64,000 bases of DNA from Cyclobacterium jeungdonense. Lineage in GTDB: Bacteria; Bacteroidota; Bacteroidia; Cytophagales; Cyclobacteriaceae. Of the stretch, positions 35,645 to 44,339 are shown in pieces. Both the position numbers and the translations under genes were made by a program. Every line of letters begins with the position of its first letter. Within the stretch, counting starts at the first letter, position 1. The notes below the pieces were generated by a model. That model saw nothing but the letters and a program-made list of their open reading frames with translations. It made no database searches and was not told where the DNA came from. Location of the stretch: contig NZ_WMCD01000001.1 in NCBI RefSeq assembly GCF_010994275.1, forward strand, positions 682,001 through 746,000. Reading direction: 5' to 3'.

Positions 35645-36760
35645 CTATAATTTATCCAGCATGGTTAAGAGCTGGATTTTTTCTATCTGCCAGTCGATTT
35701 CTGTACCCGGAGGTCTTTGGTAAAATTGTAGGGAAGAAAACCGCTGCCAGATATTAGCAAGGTCTTGCAGCTCGTTAAAGTTGATTTCCAATCCTGCCGG
35801 ATACCTGTTTAAGATAGACCCCCAAAGCGGATTTTTGCTTATCAAAATGGGCTTTTGCAGGGCGATTCCTTCATACAATTTGGTGGGAATTTTATCCACA
35901 ATACTGGGCAATGGCCGATAGGGTAACAGCAGCACGTCGGCCGTTCTGAGGGCATCCTCGATCTGGTGTTTAGGAAGGGGTATTGATGAAATTTGCAGGT
36001 TGATCCTGGGATCGATGTCCACTTGCTTTTGGAGTTCCTTTGCAAGGCTTTTCATTGGGCAATGTCCCAGGATATGTAGTTGCGCAAGAGGAACAGTTTT
36101 AAGCAGCTCTAGAAACCAGATTATGGCCTCACTAACCCCATAGGCTTCTGCAATGGTACCCGTAAGTAAGAATCGGGGTGAGCTTGGATTGGTCAAACGA
36201 AATGCAGGTAGGAACTTCTGTGGTAATTCAGCTTTATTTTCGATCACCGTGGCATTTCGAAGGCCTGGCATTTCCTTTTGGTAGCATTGTTCGGCCAACA
36301 GATGAGCATCTATAAACGGACGTCCCGACGATTCAATCAGCCGGACTAAAACAGACGCAATAGGCCTTATAGTTGCTGGGAGAGTGGCATTGTGGCGGAT
36401 ATTTTTCCTGTAATTTTCCTGAACATCATACACGAGTTTGTACCCTAGAAACCATTTGCCCAGCACGGCCACAGGTAGCAGTTCAAAAGTAGTGAGGATC
36501 ACGAGACGTGGATTGATAGAAAAAAGATGAAACAAGAAGGTAATAGGCACCAAAAACCGAGCAGGGTGGTACCTGGATTTCGAAAAAATTTCAATAAATC
36601 GGATATTTTTAATTTTTGGTGTTTTTTTTGAAGAAAAACCTATGATGTTTAGGTCGTATTTATTTGTTTCACGCATTGAAAATCCCAGCTTATACAACAT
36701 TCTGGAATCATCTACGGGTTTAAGGATAGAGGCTAAGATTACAGGGATTTTTTTGCTCAT
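35645..36760 (-). CDS. Glycosyltransferase (GT-B fold, family 4-like)
   Basis: A probable sugar transferase of about 371 residues. The N-terminal Rossmann half (IPVILASILKPVDDSRM, LVYDVQENYRKNI) and the C-terminal donor half (RFLLTGTIAEAYGVSEAI, LHILGHCP, ADVLLLPYRPLPSIVDKIPTKLYEGIALQKPIL) have the GT4/GT-B layout, including the conserved Glu in KLYEGIA. Donor and acceptor are unknown. I use the ATG at 36760, six codons inside the longest frame. It is divergent from dapD with a 41-bp gap. Confidence 0.82.
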   Translation of the reverse strand: MSKKIPVILASILKPVDDSRMLYKLGFSMRETNKYDLNIIGFSSKKTPKIKNIRFIEIFSKSRYHPARFLVPITFLFHLFSINPRLVILTTFELLPVAVLGKWFLGYKLVYDVQENYRKNIRHNATLPATIRPIASVLVRLIESSGRPFIDAHLLAEQCYQKEMPGLRNATVIENKAELPQKFLPAFRLTNPSSPRFLLTGTIAEAYGVSEAIIWFLELLKTVPLAQLHILGHCPMKSLAKELQKQVDIDPRINLQISSIPLPKHQIEDALRTADVLLLPYRPLPSIVDKIPTKLYEGIALQKPILISKNPLWGSILNRYPAGLEINFNELQDLANIWQRFSSLQFYQRPPGTEIDWQIEKIQLLTMLDKL

Positions 36761-36801
36761 ATTACAAGAACCATTCAAACAAAGCTAATAGAATATAACT
36801 T

Positions 36802-37620
36802 ATGGAAGAATTACAGCATATTATTGAAAAAGCCTGGGAAAACAGGGATTTATTAAACGAAAAAGATGTTCAAATCGCTATAAAGACGGTAATCGCAGAT
36901 TTGGACAATGGCTCGTTGCGGGTAGCTGTTCCAGCAGAGGATGGATCCTGGACGGTGAACGATTGGGTAAAGAAAGCTGTAATTCTCTATTTTCCCATTC
37001 AGAAGATGCGGACAATTGAAGTGGGGCCCTTTGAGTTCCACGATAAAATGGCCCTTAAAACCAACTATGCGAAGCAAGGTGTTCGGGTGGTGCCGCATGC
37101 GGTAGCCAGATATGGCGCGTTTCTTGCTAAAGGTGTGGTGATGATGCCTTCTTATGTAAATATTGGTGCTTATGTCGATAGTGGATCCATGGTGGATACC
37201 TGGGCTACGGTAGGCTCCTGTGCTCAAATTGGCAAAAATGTACACTTGAGCGGAGGAGTAGGAATAGGCGGTGTGTTGGAGCCCATTCAGGCTGCACCGG
37301 TTATTGTAGAGGACGGAGCCTTTATTGGTTCCAGAGCCATCATTGTAGAAGGTGTACGGATTGGCCGGGAGGCGGTAGTAGGGGCAGGTGTAACCCTTAC
37401 AGCCAGTTCAAAAATAATTGATGTGACCGGGGATGAGCCTAAGGAATATAAGGGATATGTTCCTGATAGATCGGTAGTTATACCCGGTTCCATAAACAAA
37501 AAATTTAAGGCTGGAGATTTTCAGGTGCCTTGTGCATTGATTATAGGAAAGCGCAAAGCATCCACTGACCTGAAAACGTCTCTTAACGACGCCTTAAGGG
37601 AGAACAGTGTAGCAGTATAA
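36802..37620 (+). CDS. dapD: 2,3,4,5-tetrahydropyridine-2,6-dicarboxylate N-succinyltransferase
   Basis: Catalyses the succinyl-CoA-dependent step of lysine and diaminopimelate synthesis. At 272 residues it is full length. The left-handed beta-helix hexapeptide repeats span about 100-215 (VRVVPHAVARYGAFLAKGVV, NIGAYVDSGSMVDTWATVGS). The signature GGVGIGGVLEP and the C-terminal segment with VVIPGS are seen. A TPR lipoprotein gene follows after 17 bp. Confidence 0.97.
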   Translation: MEELQHIIEKAWENRDLLNEKDVQIAIKTVIADLDNGSLRVAVPAEDGSWTVNDWVKKAVILYFPIQKMRTIEVGPFEFHDKMALKTNYAKQGVRVVPHAVARYGAFLAKGVVMMPSYVNIGAYVDSGSMVDTWATVGSCAQIGKNVHLSGGVGIGGVLEPIQAAPVIVEDGAFIGSRAIIVEGVRIGREAVVGAGVTLTASSKIIDVTGDEPKEYKGYVPDRSVVIPGSINKKFKAGDFQVPCALIIGKRKASTDLKTSLNDALRENSVAV

Positions 37621-37637
37621 TGAATGTAACGTAATAT

Positions 37638-38240
37638 ATGATTTCTATTAAAAACCTATTAACAACCTTTGGTATAGCCTTGATTTTGGTATCCTGTGGA
37701 GACAGTGCTTCTTTAGAAGGAGATAAGTATTACAGTGAAGGTCAATATGAGGAGGCAATAATGGCTTACGCCAATTACCTGGAAAAGAGGCCGGATAACG
37801 TAAAAGCGCTCTATAATAAAGGGCGGGCGCACGAGGAGTTGGAAGATTTTAAAGCCGCAGAAACAAGCTTCAAGCGGGCACTGGCTCAAGAGCCAAAGAA
37901 CATCCAGGTTTTATTGAGCCTTTCGAATCTCTATCACAAGAATGATAACCCGGAATTGGCTTTAATGTATGCTGACAACGCGGTGGAAATTTCTGGGGCA
38001 CCGTCAACGGCTTACTTTCTGAAGGCAAGATCCATGCACCGAATTGGTAATGTGAAGGAAGCGCTCCGGGAGTATAACGCAGCGATTAAAATGAGTCCGA
38101 AAAATGGGCAATATTACTATTACAGGGGCATGTTGTTTGTCGCCACAGAAGAGGTAAGCAAAGCCTGTGATGATTTTAGGACTGCTCTGGAGAATGGTTA
38201 CGATACGGCCAATGAAGGCTTGAAAAACTATTGTCAATAG
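37638..38240 (+). CDS. TPR-repeat lipoprotein
   Basis: A 200-residue lipoprotein (lipobox ALILVSCGD, Cys at about 21) with about four to five tetratricopeptide repeats (YYSEGQYEEAIMAYANYLEK, NKGRAHEELEDFKAAETSFK, YYRGMLFVATEEVSKACDDF). Such proteins are protein-interaction scaffolds in the envelope. It is likely cotranscribed with dapD. The partner is unknown. Confidence 0.85.
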   Translation: MISIKNLLTTFGIALILVSCGDSASLEGDKYYSEGQYEEAIMAYANYLEKRPDNVKALYNKGRAHEELEDFKAAETSFKRALAQEPKNIQVLLSLSNLYHKNDNPELALMYADNAVEISGAPSTAYFLKARSMHRIGNVKEALREYNAAIKMSPKNGQYYYYRGMLFVATEEVSKACDDFRTALENGYDTANEGLKNYCQ

Positions 38241-38262
38241 TTGAATTCCTTTTTCCCATAAA

Positions 38263-38295
38263 ACAGCCGACATGTGATGCATGCCGGCTGTTTTT
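38263..38295. terminator. Bidirectional terminator between convergent genes
   Basis: ACAGCCG(A)CATG and CATGC-CGGCTGT form a long stem followed by TTTTT on the plus strand. It ends the dapD/TPR transcript and overlaps the 3' end of the convergent zinc-finger gene. Confidence 0.82.
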
Positions 38296-38992
38296 ATTCT
38301 GTCTGCAGGTGATCGCAAATCGTCTCTGATTCGAGCGTTCCACTTCCCCCGCAAGTGGCACAAACGCCTTGCTCCACCAGACTACCGTTACATTGGGTAC
38401 AGGTCAGCCTGCCTTCTCCGGAACAGCGTTCGCATTCGAAGTATTCCACGATATTGAAGACATTTTTTTTGGTGACCAGTCCGTCTCCTGCGCAGCGGCT
38501 ACAGCCGATTACTCCATGTCCCCTACATAATGAGCAAGGTTGCTCGGTATGGCCTTCGCCGTGGCAGGTCGTACAGGTTTGGTATCGGTATCCTCTGGAA
38601 TCACAGAATTCACAGGAGCGAATGGCTGCCATGGGATCTGCCAATTTCTCCAGCAAAGCCCTGGCATTGGTGTAATGTTCGCCTTCAAAACCATTTAGAT
38701 CCAGGTATTTACGGACAAAATTATCACTATTATGATATTGGCCCAATTGGTAAAGGGTTTCTGCAAAATAATAGGGCATCTCCGGGGGTATGGGCAGGTT
38801 ACTGGCAATAATTTCCCGAAAATGAGCATTAGCGTCCTGGTATTTTTCACTCGCCATAGCGGCGAGTGCCCTGTCCATCAGGCGGGCAGTGGATCCCAGG
38901 CTGGGCTGATGCTGAGCCCGGGCGGTTACAAAATTCAGGCTGAGGAAAAGCAATACCAAAAAGCCTTTGCCATTATTCCAACCAATCTTCAT
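38294..38992 (-). CDS. Exported protein with DnaJ-type cysteine-rich domain
   Basis: A 232-residue protein with a signal peptide (FLVLLFLSLNFVTARAQ). A short TPR-like helical part (40-115) is followed by a C-terminal array of CxxCxGxG zinc-binding repeats: CEFCDSRG, CTTCHGEG, CSLCRGHG, CSRCAGDG, CERCSGEG, CTQCNGS and CATCGGSG. In DnaJ this module binds substrate and zinc. Here the J domain is missing and the protein is exported. Its start overlaps the nuclease gene by 20 bp, so the two are coupled. The function is unknown. Confidence 0.8.
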   Translation of the reverse strand: MKIGWNNGKGFLVLLFLSLNFVTARAQHQPSLGSTARLMDRALAAMASEKYQDANAHFREIIASNLPIPPEMPYYFAETLYQLGQYHNSDNFVRKYLDLNGFEGEHYTNARALLEKLADPMAAIRSCEFCDSRGYRYQTCTTCHGEGHTEQPCSLCRGHGVIGCSRCAGDGLVTKKNVFNIVEYFECERCSGEGRLTCTQCNGSLVEQGVCATCGGSGTLESETICDHLQTE

Positions 38993-39935
38993 AGGATACC
39001 TTTTTTTCTAATTCGTTTTCAATACTATCCGGAAGGTGAAAAAAGAAATCAATTCCGGAAAATTGTTCTAAACTATCTACAGAAATAGCATAATCCAATA
39101 AAGGTCGGTTTGATTTTTGATTTTTTAACAAAAAAGCCAGCATTTTATAGGATGGAGGATGAATTTCAAATAATACTTTAAAAAAATAATCAGGGACAAG
39201 CACTTCATTTTCGCCAATATGTTTTGGATCAGCTGTCATGAATAGGGGACCGGTAACCACCAGAACCTGTTCGTATTCCCTTGCCCAGGCACGCACCTGT
39301 TGTTCTAGTTTTCTCCAGATGCCTCGGTTAAATCCCGGCAATTGGGGGGAAATATTGCTCATGTAAAAGCTTTTCTCCATTGCCTGTTCTGAAAAACTAA
39401 AATCGGCAGCCGGTGCCAAATGGCCCCTGTCGAAACCGGATAGGCGGTAATCATCCGGATGAGCTGAGCCGGTAATAACAACCCCATCCTCCCGAAACAC
39501 ATCTTTTCTGCGGTAAGGCCCGGATAGCTCATCCTTGCTTAGCTGATAGGCTACCCAGGCGGCCTGTTCATAGGATTCCTGATAGGCAAGCAAATAAAAT
39601 TCGTGATCCACGATTTGGACTGGTACGCCATCAGGCATATTGGCTATTAAAAGTAATGGGATGAGGTCGTGGCTAAATCCCTGATTATCCGGTAACGCTT
39701 TCAGTGGCTTTTTTGAAGCACTTTTATCGATAACTGGTTTGGGAGCTTTTACATCAGTTTTTTCCGAAATGGTTTCTTTTTTCTCAGAATGGAATCTGTT
39801 TTTGCTTTTTTGCCATTCCTCAATGCTCAACAGCGCGAGAAAAAAAAGTATTAATGTAATTAGTATAAGCAGCCAGAAGGAATTTTTTGGTCTTGTTTTA
39901 TGCCTTCTTTTTATTTTTTTTCGCTGTTTTGACAT
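38973..39935 (-). CDS. Membrane-anchored DNA/RNA non-specific endonuclease
   Basis: A 320-residue nuclease of the NUC1/Serratia type with a beta-beta-alpha-metal site. The motif FDRGHLAPAADF (Asp169 to His172) holds the catalytic His, and MSNISPQLPGFNRGIWRKLE the metal-binding Asn. One N-terminal anchor (20-36) after a basic segment puts the enzyme in the periplasm. Likely roles are nucleic acid degradation for nutrients or defence against incoming DNA. It overlaps the exported zinc-finger gene. Confidence 0.9.
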   Translation of the reverse strand: MSKQRKKIKRRHKTRPKNSFWLLILITLILFFLALLSIEEWQKSKNRFHSEKKETISEKTDVKAPKPVIDKSASKKPLKALPDNQGFSHDLIPLLLIANMPDGVPVQIVDHEFYLLAYQESYEQAAWVAYQLSKDELSGPYRRKDVFREDGVVITGSAHPDDYRLSGFDRGHLAPAADFSFSEQAMEKSFYMSNISPQLPGFNRGIWRKLEQQVRAWAREYEQVLVVTGPLFMTADPKHIGENEVLVPDYFFKVLFEIHPPSYKMLAFLLKNQKSNRPLLDYAISVDSLEQFSGIDFFFHLPDSIENELEKKVSYEDWLE

Positions 39936-40002
39936 GGAATTCCTTAAAAATGGATAATTTTGAGATTAATACGGTGCATTCACGTTCTAATAACTCTTAT
40001 AT

Positions 40003-41211
40003 ATGACAATTGGTGTGGTTGGTGGTGGGGCAGCAGGCTTTTTTGCCGCCATACATGCCGCCTGTTCCGGACATAAAGTTATACTCTTTGAAAAAAACCA
40101 AAAAGTACTTTCGAAAGTATTGGTATCGGGAGGCGGTAGGTGTAACGTTACGCAAGGTACTTTTAAAAATAGTGAGTTACTAAAAGGTTATCCGAGAGGC
40201 AGCAGGTTTTTAAAAAAAGTCTTCCCACACTTCAGTACAAAAGATACTTTTTCCTGGTTTGAAAGCAGGGGAGTGCCGTTGAAGACGGAAACGGATGGTA
40301 GGGTTTTTCCTCAAAGTGATGATTCCAGATCGGTAGTTTCAGTACTACTAAATGAGGCAAATCGGTTAGGTGTCCGCGTAGAATTAAACAAGGCAGTTTT
40401 AAACATAGAAGTTCATGGAGATGGTTTTAAAATTGAAGGAAAATCCTTTTCTGAGGAGGTGGACCGCCTGATTATTTGCTCAGGAGGGACTGCCAAGCGA
40501 GAGGGATATGCGCTAATGGAGCGCTTGGGACATTCGCTGGTACCTCCGGTTCCATCGCTGTTTACTTTTAATGCTCCGGAAACAGAGCTAATTAAACTTA
40601 AAGGGATAAGTGTTCCCAATGGGCAGATTCGTTTTGAAGGAAGTAAATTGACTTATTCTGGTCCCATTCTTATCACTCATTGGGGAATCAGTGGCCCAGC
40701 GGTATTGAAGCTATCTGCATTTGGAGCCAAATGGCTGCATAACAAGAGCTATCATGCCGTAGCCCTGATTCGTTGGGATGAAGGTTTTACTCCTGAAGGA
40801 CTGGCCACGCAATTGGCAGCTTTCAAAAGCAAACACCCTCGAAAAACCATTCGAAAAAACCCGCTCTTTGAAGTTCCGGCGAGACTTTGGGATTTTCTGG
40901 CTTCAGAGGCAGGCATGGAGGAGGAATTAAAATGGGAAGGTGCCAGTAAAAAGAAAATAAATAAATTGATAGAAAATCTATTCAAATTTCCATTAATAAT
41001 CTCAGGAAAAACTACCTTTAAGGAGGAATTTGTTACGGCAGGAGGGATCGCATTGGATGAAATAGATCCCAATTCCCTGGAAAGCAAAAAGATACCGGGC
41101 CTTTACTTTGCAGGAGAGGTAATGGATGTGGACGGGATCACTGGAGGGTATAATTTTCAGGTGGCCTGGAGTACCGGATTTTTGGCAGGTAAATCTTCAA
41201 CGCAAGCATAA
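40003..41211 (+). CDS. HI0933/YhiN-family FAD-dependent oxidoreductase
   Basis: A 402-residue flavoprotein with an N-terminal dinucleotide-binding loop GVVGGGAAGFFAAIHAA. The family strips SGGGRCNVT, ESRGVPLKTETDGRVFPQSD and GLYFAGEVMDVDGITGGYNFQVAWSTG are present. The reaction is not established for most members (some reduce steroid-like enones). An Hpt-like protein gene follows after 3 bp. Confidence 0.9.
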   Translation: MTIGVVGGGAAGFFAAIHAACSGHKVILFEKNQKVLSKVLVSGGGRCNVTQGTFKNSELLKGYPRGSRFLKKVFPHFSTKDTFSWFESRGVPLKTETDGRVFPQSDDSRSVVSVLLNEANRLGVRVELNKAVLNIEVHGDGFKIEGKSFSEEVDRLIICSGGTAKREGYALMERLGHSLVPPVPSLFTFNAPETELIKLKGISVPNGQIRFEGSKLTYSGPILITHWGISGPAVLKLSAFGAKWLHNKSYHAVALIRWDEGFTPEGLATQLAAFKSKHPRKTIRKNPLFEVPARLWDFLASEAGMEEELKWEGASKKKINKLIENLFKFPLIISGKTTFKEEFVTAGGIALDEIDPNSLESKKIPGLYFAGEVMDVDGITGGYNFQVAWSTGFLAGKSSTQA

Positions 41212-41214
41212 CTT

Positions 41215-41562
41215 ATGAATAAAAAGTACAAAAATATCGATTTCCAGAAAATTGATGATATGGTGGAAGACGATGCGGATTTTAGAAAACAGCTATTGGA
41301 AGCCATTGAAGTAGCGCTTACCGAATTGGAGAATAGTTATTTAATAGGAATTAAGGAAAAAAGTTTGCCTGTTATCAAACAGGCCAGACACAAAATAAAG
41401 CCCACCCTGGGATTGTTTGGTTTGGAAAGATTGGCTGTAACCCTGGGAAATGGGAAACGATTTATGCAGGATAATGGATTCAGTGAGGGGCTTGAAGCCC
41501 ATAAGAAGGAATTCCAGGACGCCGTTCATGCTGTGCTGGAAGAAGTAAAACAGTACCGCTAA
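41215..41562 (+). CDS. Hpt-like phosphotransfer protein
   Basis: A 115-residue helical protein. The strip VIKQARHKIKPTLGLFGLERL resembles the Hpt motif around the phosphorylated histidine (His59 here), and acidic helices flank it. Hpt proteins pass phosphate between receivers. A single-domain receiver gene follows about 225 bp downstream, which would form a phosphorelay pair (inference). Its upstream neighbour is the flavoprotein. Confidence 0.65.
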   Translation: MNKKYKNIDFQKIDDMVEDDADFRKQLLEAIEVALTELENSYLIGIKEKSLPVIKQARHKIKPTLGLFGLERLAVTLGNGKRFMQDNGFSEGLEAHKKEFQDAVHAVLEEVKQYR

Positions 41563-41786
41563 TTCCATCCGATTTAATTGTTGTTTTTAGACGTAAATTT
41601 CACTTTTTGAGTCATTTATAACTGATTTTAAGAACTTTGTATTTATTTGGATTTAATCAAACCTAATGTCTCCTGGAAAATAGTTGATATGAATCCCTTG
41701 GCCTATATTTGTTTCTGGATGGGGTTTCAGTGCTGGCAATGGTACCCCTAATCCCAAGAACAGCATTTAAAGAGTCTAATTTAAGT

Positions 41787-42188
41787 ATGAACATAAGTTT
41801 ATTGATGGTGGACGATAGTCATGTTGATGCCCTCCTCGTAGAAAATGCACTTTTAAATGAAGTAGGATGCCCAAACTTTAGTAGCTATTCCGATCCAGAA
41901 GAATTTTTGTCTTATACGGAATCTCATCACGGTATTGGGAAGTGCCTGGTACTGCTGGATATTAATATGCCCAAAATCAATGGATTCGAGGTGTTGGAAA
42001 AACTTCGATCCACCTCAGGATGGGAGCTGATCCCTGTGATCGTTTTTTCCACTAGTTCCAATACAGCGGATATCAAAAAAGCCATTCGGCTTGGAGCAAA
42101 TGCCTACATGATCAAACCATTAAATATTGATGAGTACCAGGATTTGATTCGTTCGACGATTCACTTTTGGAAATGGCATGAGCAATAA
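41787..42188 (+). CDS. Single-domain response regulator
   Basis: A CheY-like receiver of 133 residues with no output domain. The acidic pair VDDSHVD is near the N-terminus, the phospho-acceptor Asp58 is in VLLDINMP, Ser/Thr in VFSTSS and Lys in IKPLN. The frame is open upstream to 41709, but the receiver starts at the ATG at 41787. Such proteins act by protein contact, and the Hpt-like neighbour is a candidate phosphodonor. Confidence 0.87.
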   Translation: MNISLLMVDDSHVDALLVENALLNEVGCPNFSSYSDPEEFLSYTESHHGIGKCLVLLDINMPKINGFEVLEKLRSTSGWELIPVIVFSTSSNTADIKKAIRLGANAYMIKPLNIDEYQDLIRSTIHFWKWHEQ

Positions 42189-42199
42189 AAAAGCATTAA

Positions 42200-43402
42200 C
42201 TATCCCATTTTGGAAAGCACCAGGGAACAAACCTTGTCACCGATGGATAGGGCGCTTGTTGCGGCAGGGGAAGGCGCATTAATTACATGTACTGCTCTGG
42301 CCGTTTCCCGAATAGCGAAATCATCCAATAATCCACCGTCCCGATCACAGGCCTGTGCCCGTACACCTGCTCCACCGGCTTCCAGATCACTTTCCTGAAT
42401 ATCTGGTAACAAGGCTTGTAATGCTTTTGTAAAAGCTTTTTTTGAGAAAGACCGCTGGTATTCCCCCAGCCCCGTTTTCCAATATTTAGCGGCTACCTTT
42501 TGCAGGCCAGGCCAGGTCACAGCCTCATAAAACTCCTTTAAGTTAAAGTCAAATTTTTTATATCCTTCCTTTTTAAAGGCCATTACAGCATTGGGACCAG
42601 CCTCTACGCCTCCTTTCATCATGCGTGTGAAATGTACTCCCAAAAAGGGAAAGTTGGGATCAGGTACCGGATAAATCAGATTTTTTACCAGGTATTCCCG
42701 TTCTTTTTTGATTTTAAAATATTCTCCCCGAAATGGAATGATCCTGATGTCTGGGGACTTTCCCTCATGTAATTCAGCTATTTTATCTGCATACAAACCG
42801 GCACAATTAACCAGCACCCTAGATCTGATTTCTTTTTGTGAAGTACTTATTAAGATAGAATCTTTTACTGTTTTGATATCCAATACTTTATGTGATGTTG
42901 CTACATCTCCTCCAAGACCTTGAAATGCTGCGGCGTAAGCTAGTGCTACAGCGGTATAGTCTACAATTCCCGTTTGGGGAACGTGCAAGGCACCTAGCCC
43001 TTGACAATAGGGTTCAAACTCCTTCAACTCCTCTGAGCTGATGGACCTTATTCCTGTGAGGCCGTTCGCAAGACCCCGTTCCATCAAAAACTTCAACTGA
43101 GGCAACTGCGCCTTATCGGTAGCCACGACTACCTTGCCAGTTATTTCATAAGGAACGGAATGTGTTTCGCAAAAATCCAAAAGCTGCCGGTACCCGTCGA
43201 TGCAATTTTTAGCTTTCAAACTCCCGGGTTTGTAATAAAGGCCAGAATGAATAACCCCACTGTTATTTCCGGTTTGGTGCCGGGAAAGTGCCGTTTCTTT
43301 TTCCAATATCACTACGGACAGATCCGGTCGTTGGGTTTTAATTTTTAGTCCTGTGGCCAATCCCACAATCCCTCCTCCAATAATTGTTATATCGTATAGC
43401 AT
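42200..43402 (-). CDS. lhgO: L-2-hydroxyglutarate oxidase
   Basis: An FAD enzyme that oxidises L-2-hydroxyglutarate to 2-oxoglutarate. It has 400 residues with the dinucleotide loop IIGGGIVGLATGL. The family strips HQTGNNSGVIHSGLYYKPGS, PYCQGLGALHVPQTGIVDY, RGEYFKIK and AGGAGVRAQACDRDGGLLDDF are seen. It ends 11 bp from the convergent response-regulator gene. Confidence 0.92.
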   Translation of the reverse strand: MLYDITIIGGGIVGLATGLKIKTQRPDLSVVILEKETALSRHQTGNNSGVIHSGLYYKPGSLKAKNCIDGYRQLLDFCETHSVPYEITGKVVVATDKAQLPQLKFLMERGLANGLTGIRSISSEELKEFEPYCQGLGALHVPQTGIVDYTAVALAYAAAFQGLGGDVATSHKVLDIKTVKDSILISTSQKEIRSRVLVNCAGLYADKIAELHEGKSPDIRIIPFRGEYFKIKKEREYLVKNLIYPVPDPNFPFLGVHFTRMMKGGVEAGPNAVMAFKKEGYKKFDFNLKEFYEAVTWPGLQKVAAKYWKTGLGEYQRSFSKKAFTKALQALLPDIQESDLEAGGAGVRAQACDRDGGLLDDFAIRETARAVHVINAPSPAATSALSIGDKVCSLVLSKMG

Positions 43403-43499
43403 AGTTGTTGATTACTTCGAAAACAAAGATAATGGGAGCGAAGCAATATTTCCCAAAGGCCTGTAGGAAGTTCACCAAAATTCATTAAGGGATCAGCCC

Positions 43500-44198
43500 C
43501 TACCATTGCTCGTCCTCATCATCCGGGTAAGGTGACAGCCCGGGCTTCCCAGAATCCTTAAACCAGTCTGACAACTCCTCTTCAAATTCCAGAGTGGCCG
43601 CTTGTAACGTTTCGTTAACCTGGAGAAGGGTTTCGTAGGTGGGATGTTGTACGTGTAGGGGGATCTTGTAAAGCCTGGGATCGTCCTTATCAATGCCGGT
43701 GCCGGCGTTAAAAATAAACGGCCACAACGTTTTTGAACAGGAATACCCGATCATATCTACCGGATGATGACGCAGATAGGAGGTGACTTTTTCATGGATT
43801 TCCTGGAAAAAAACCTCCGCTTCTCCCAGACGAACCCTTGAACCGGCTCTCGATTTTCCTTTGGTTTTCAAGTATTTAATTTGACTTTTCCCCTGCTTTT
43901 TCCTGACCATGTATGCCCGATAAACATTATGTGAGATGTTGCTGCCATTTTCAAAATACCCCACGGCGGCAATTCCAGCACGAACCATAAACAGAATCCA
44001 GTTCGTCTCCTTTGGCCAGATTTTTCCGGTTTCGGCCTCCCAATTATAATGTAAGGGAAGCCGTAAAGCACCCACACGGATTCCGTCTTTATAAATGTTT
44101 AGCTTGTGTTGGGAAGGAAGGTACTCCAACTCAATAGCCCTAATCTTTATCCAATCCAAAAATGCAGGGAGGGTATCGGCTTTGATCAATCTGTGCAT
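43500..44198 (-). CDS. VLRF1-like (eRF1-fold) putative peptidyl-tRNA hydrolase/release factor
   Basis: A 232-residue protein with no signal peptide. The strip YRAYMVRKKQGKSQIKYLKT (residues 93-112), followed by KGKSRAGSRVRL (113-124), closely resembles the active-site region of the VLRF1 domain of eukaryotic Vms1/ANKZF1, where an RxKQGGSQ-like loop supplies a catalytic glutamine. Gln106 would be the equivalent. The VLRF1 family is related to eRF1 and cleaves stalled peptidyl-tRNA. The bacterial members are little studied. Assignment is from motif memory, and a structure prediction would settle it. It stands alone between lhgO and an oxidoreductase gene. Confidence 0.6.
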   Translation of the reverse strand: MHRLIKADTLPAFLDWIKIRAIELEYLPSQHKLNIYKDGIRVGALRLPLHYNWEAETGKIWPKETNWILFMVRAGIAAVGYFENGSNISHNVYRAYMVRKKQGKSQIKYLKTKGKSRAGSRVRLGEAEVFFQEIHEKVTSYLRHHPVDMIGYSCSKTLWPFIFNAGTGIDKDDPRLYKIPLHVQHPTYETLLQVNETLQAATLEFEEELSDWFKDSGKPGLSPYPDDEDEQW

Positions 44199-44339
44199 GT
44201 CGGAATACGGGAATTCATTTTTTGTTAAATGGACGTTTTATTTATCACTACTCGAGAAAACAAACAGATTCCTGGGACATCCATTTTCAATCCCCGTCAA
44301 TTTTACTACTTTTATTCCCAAACCCAAAAAAACAGATCA

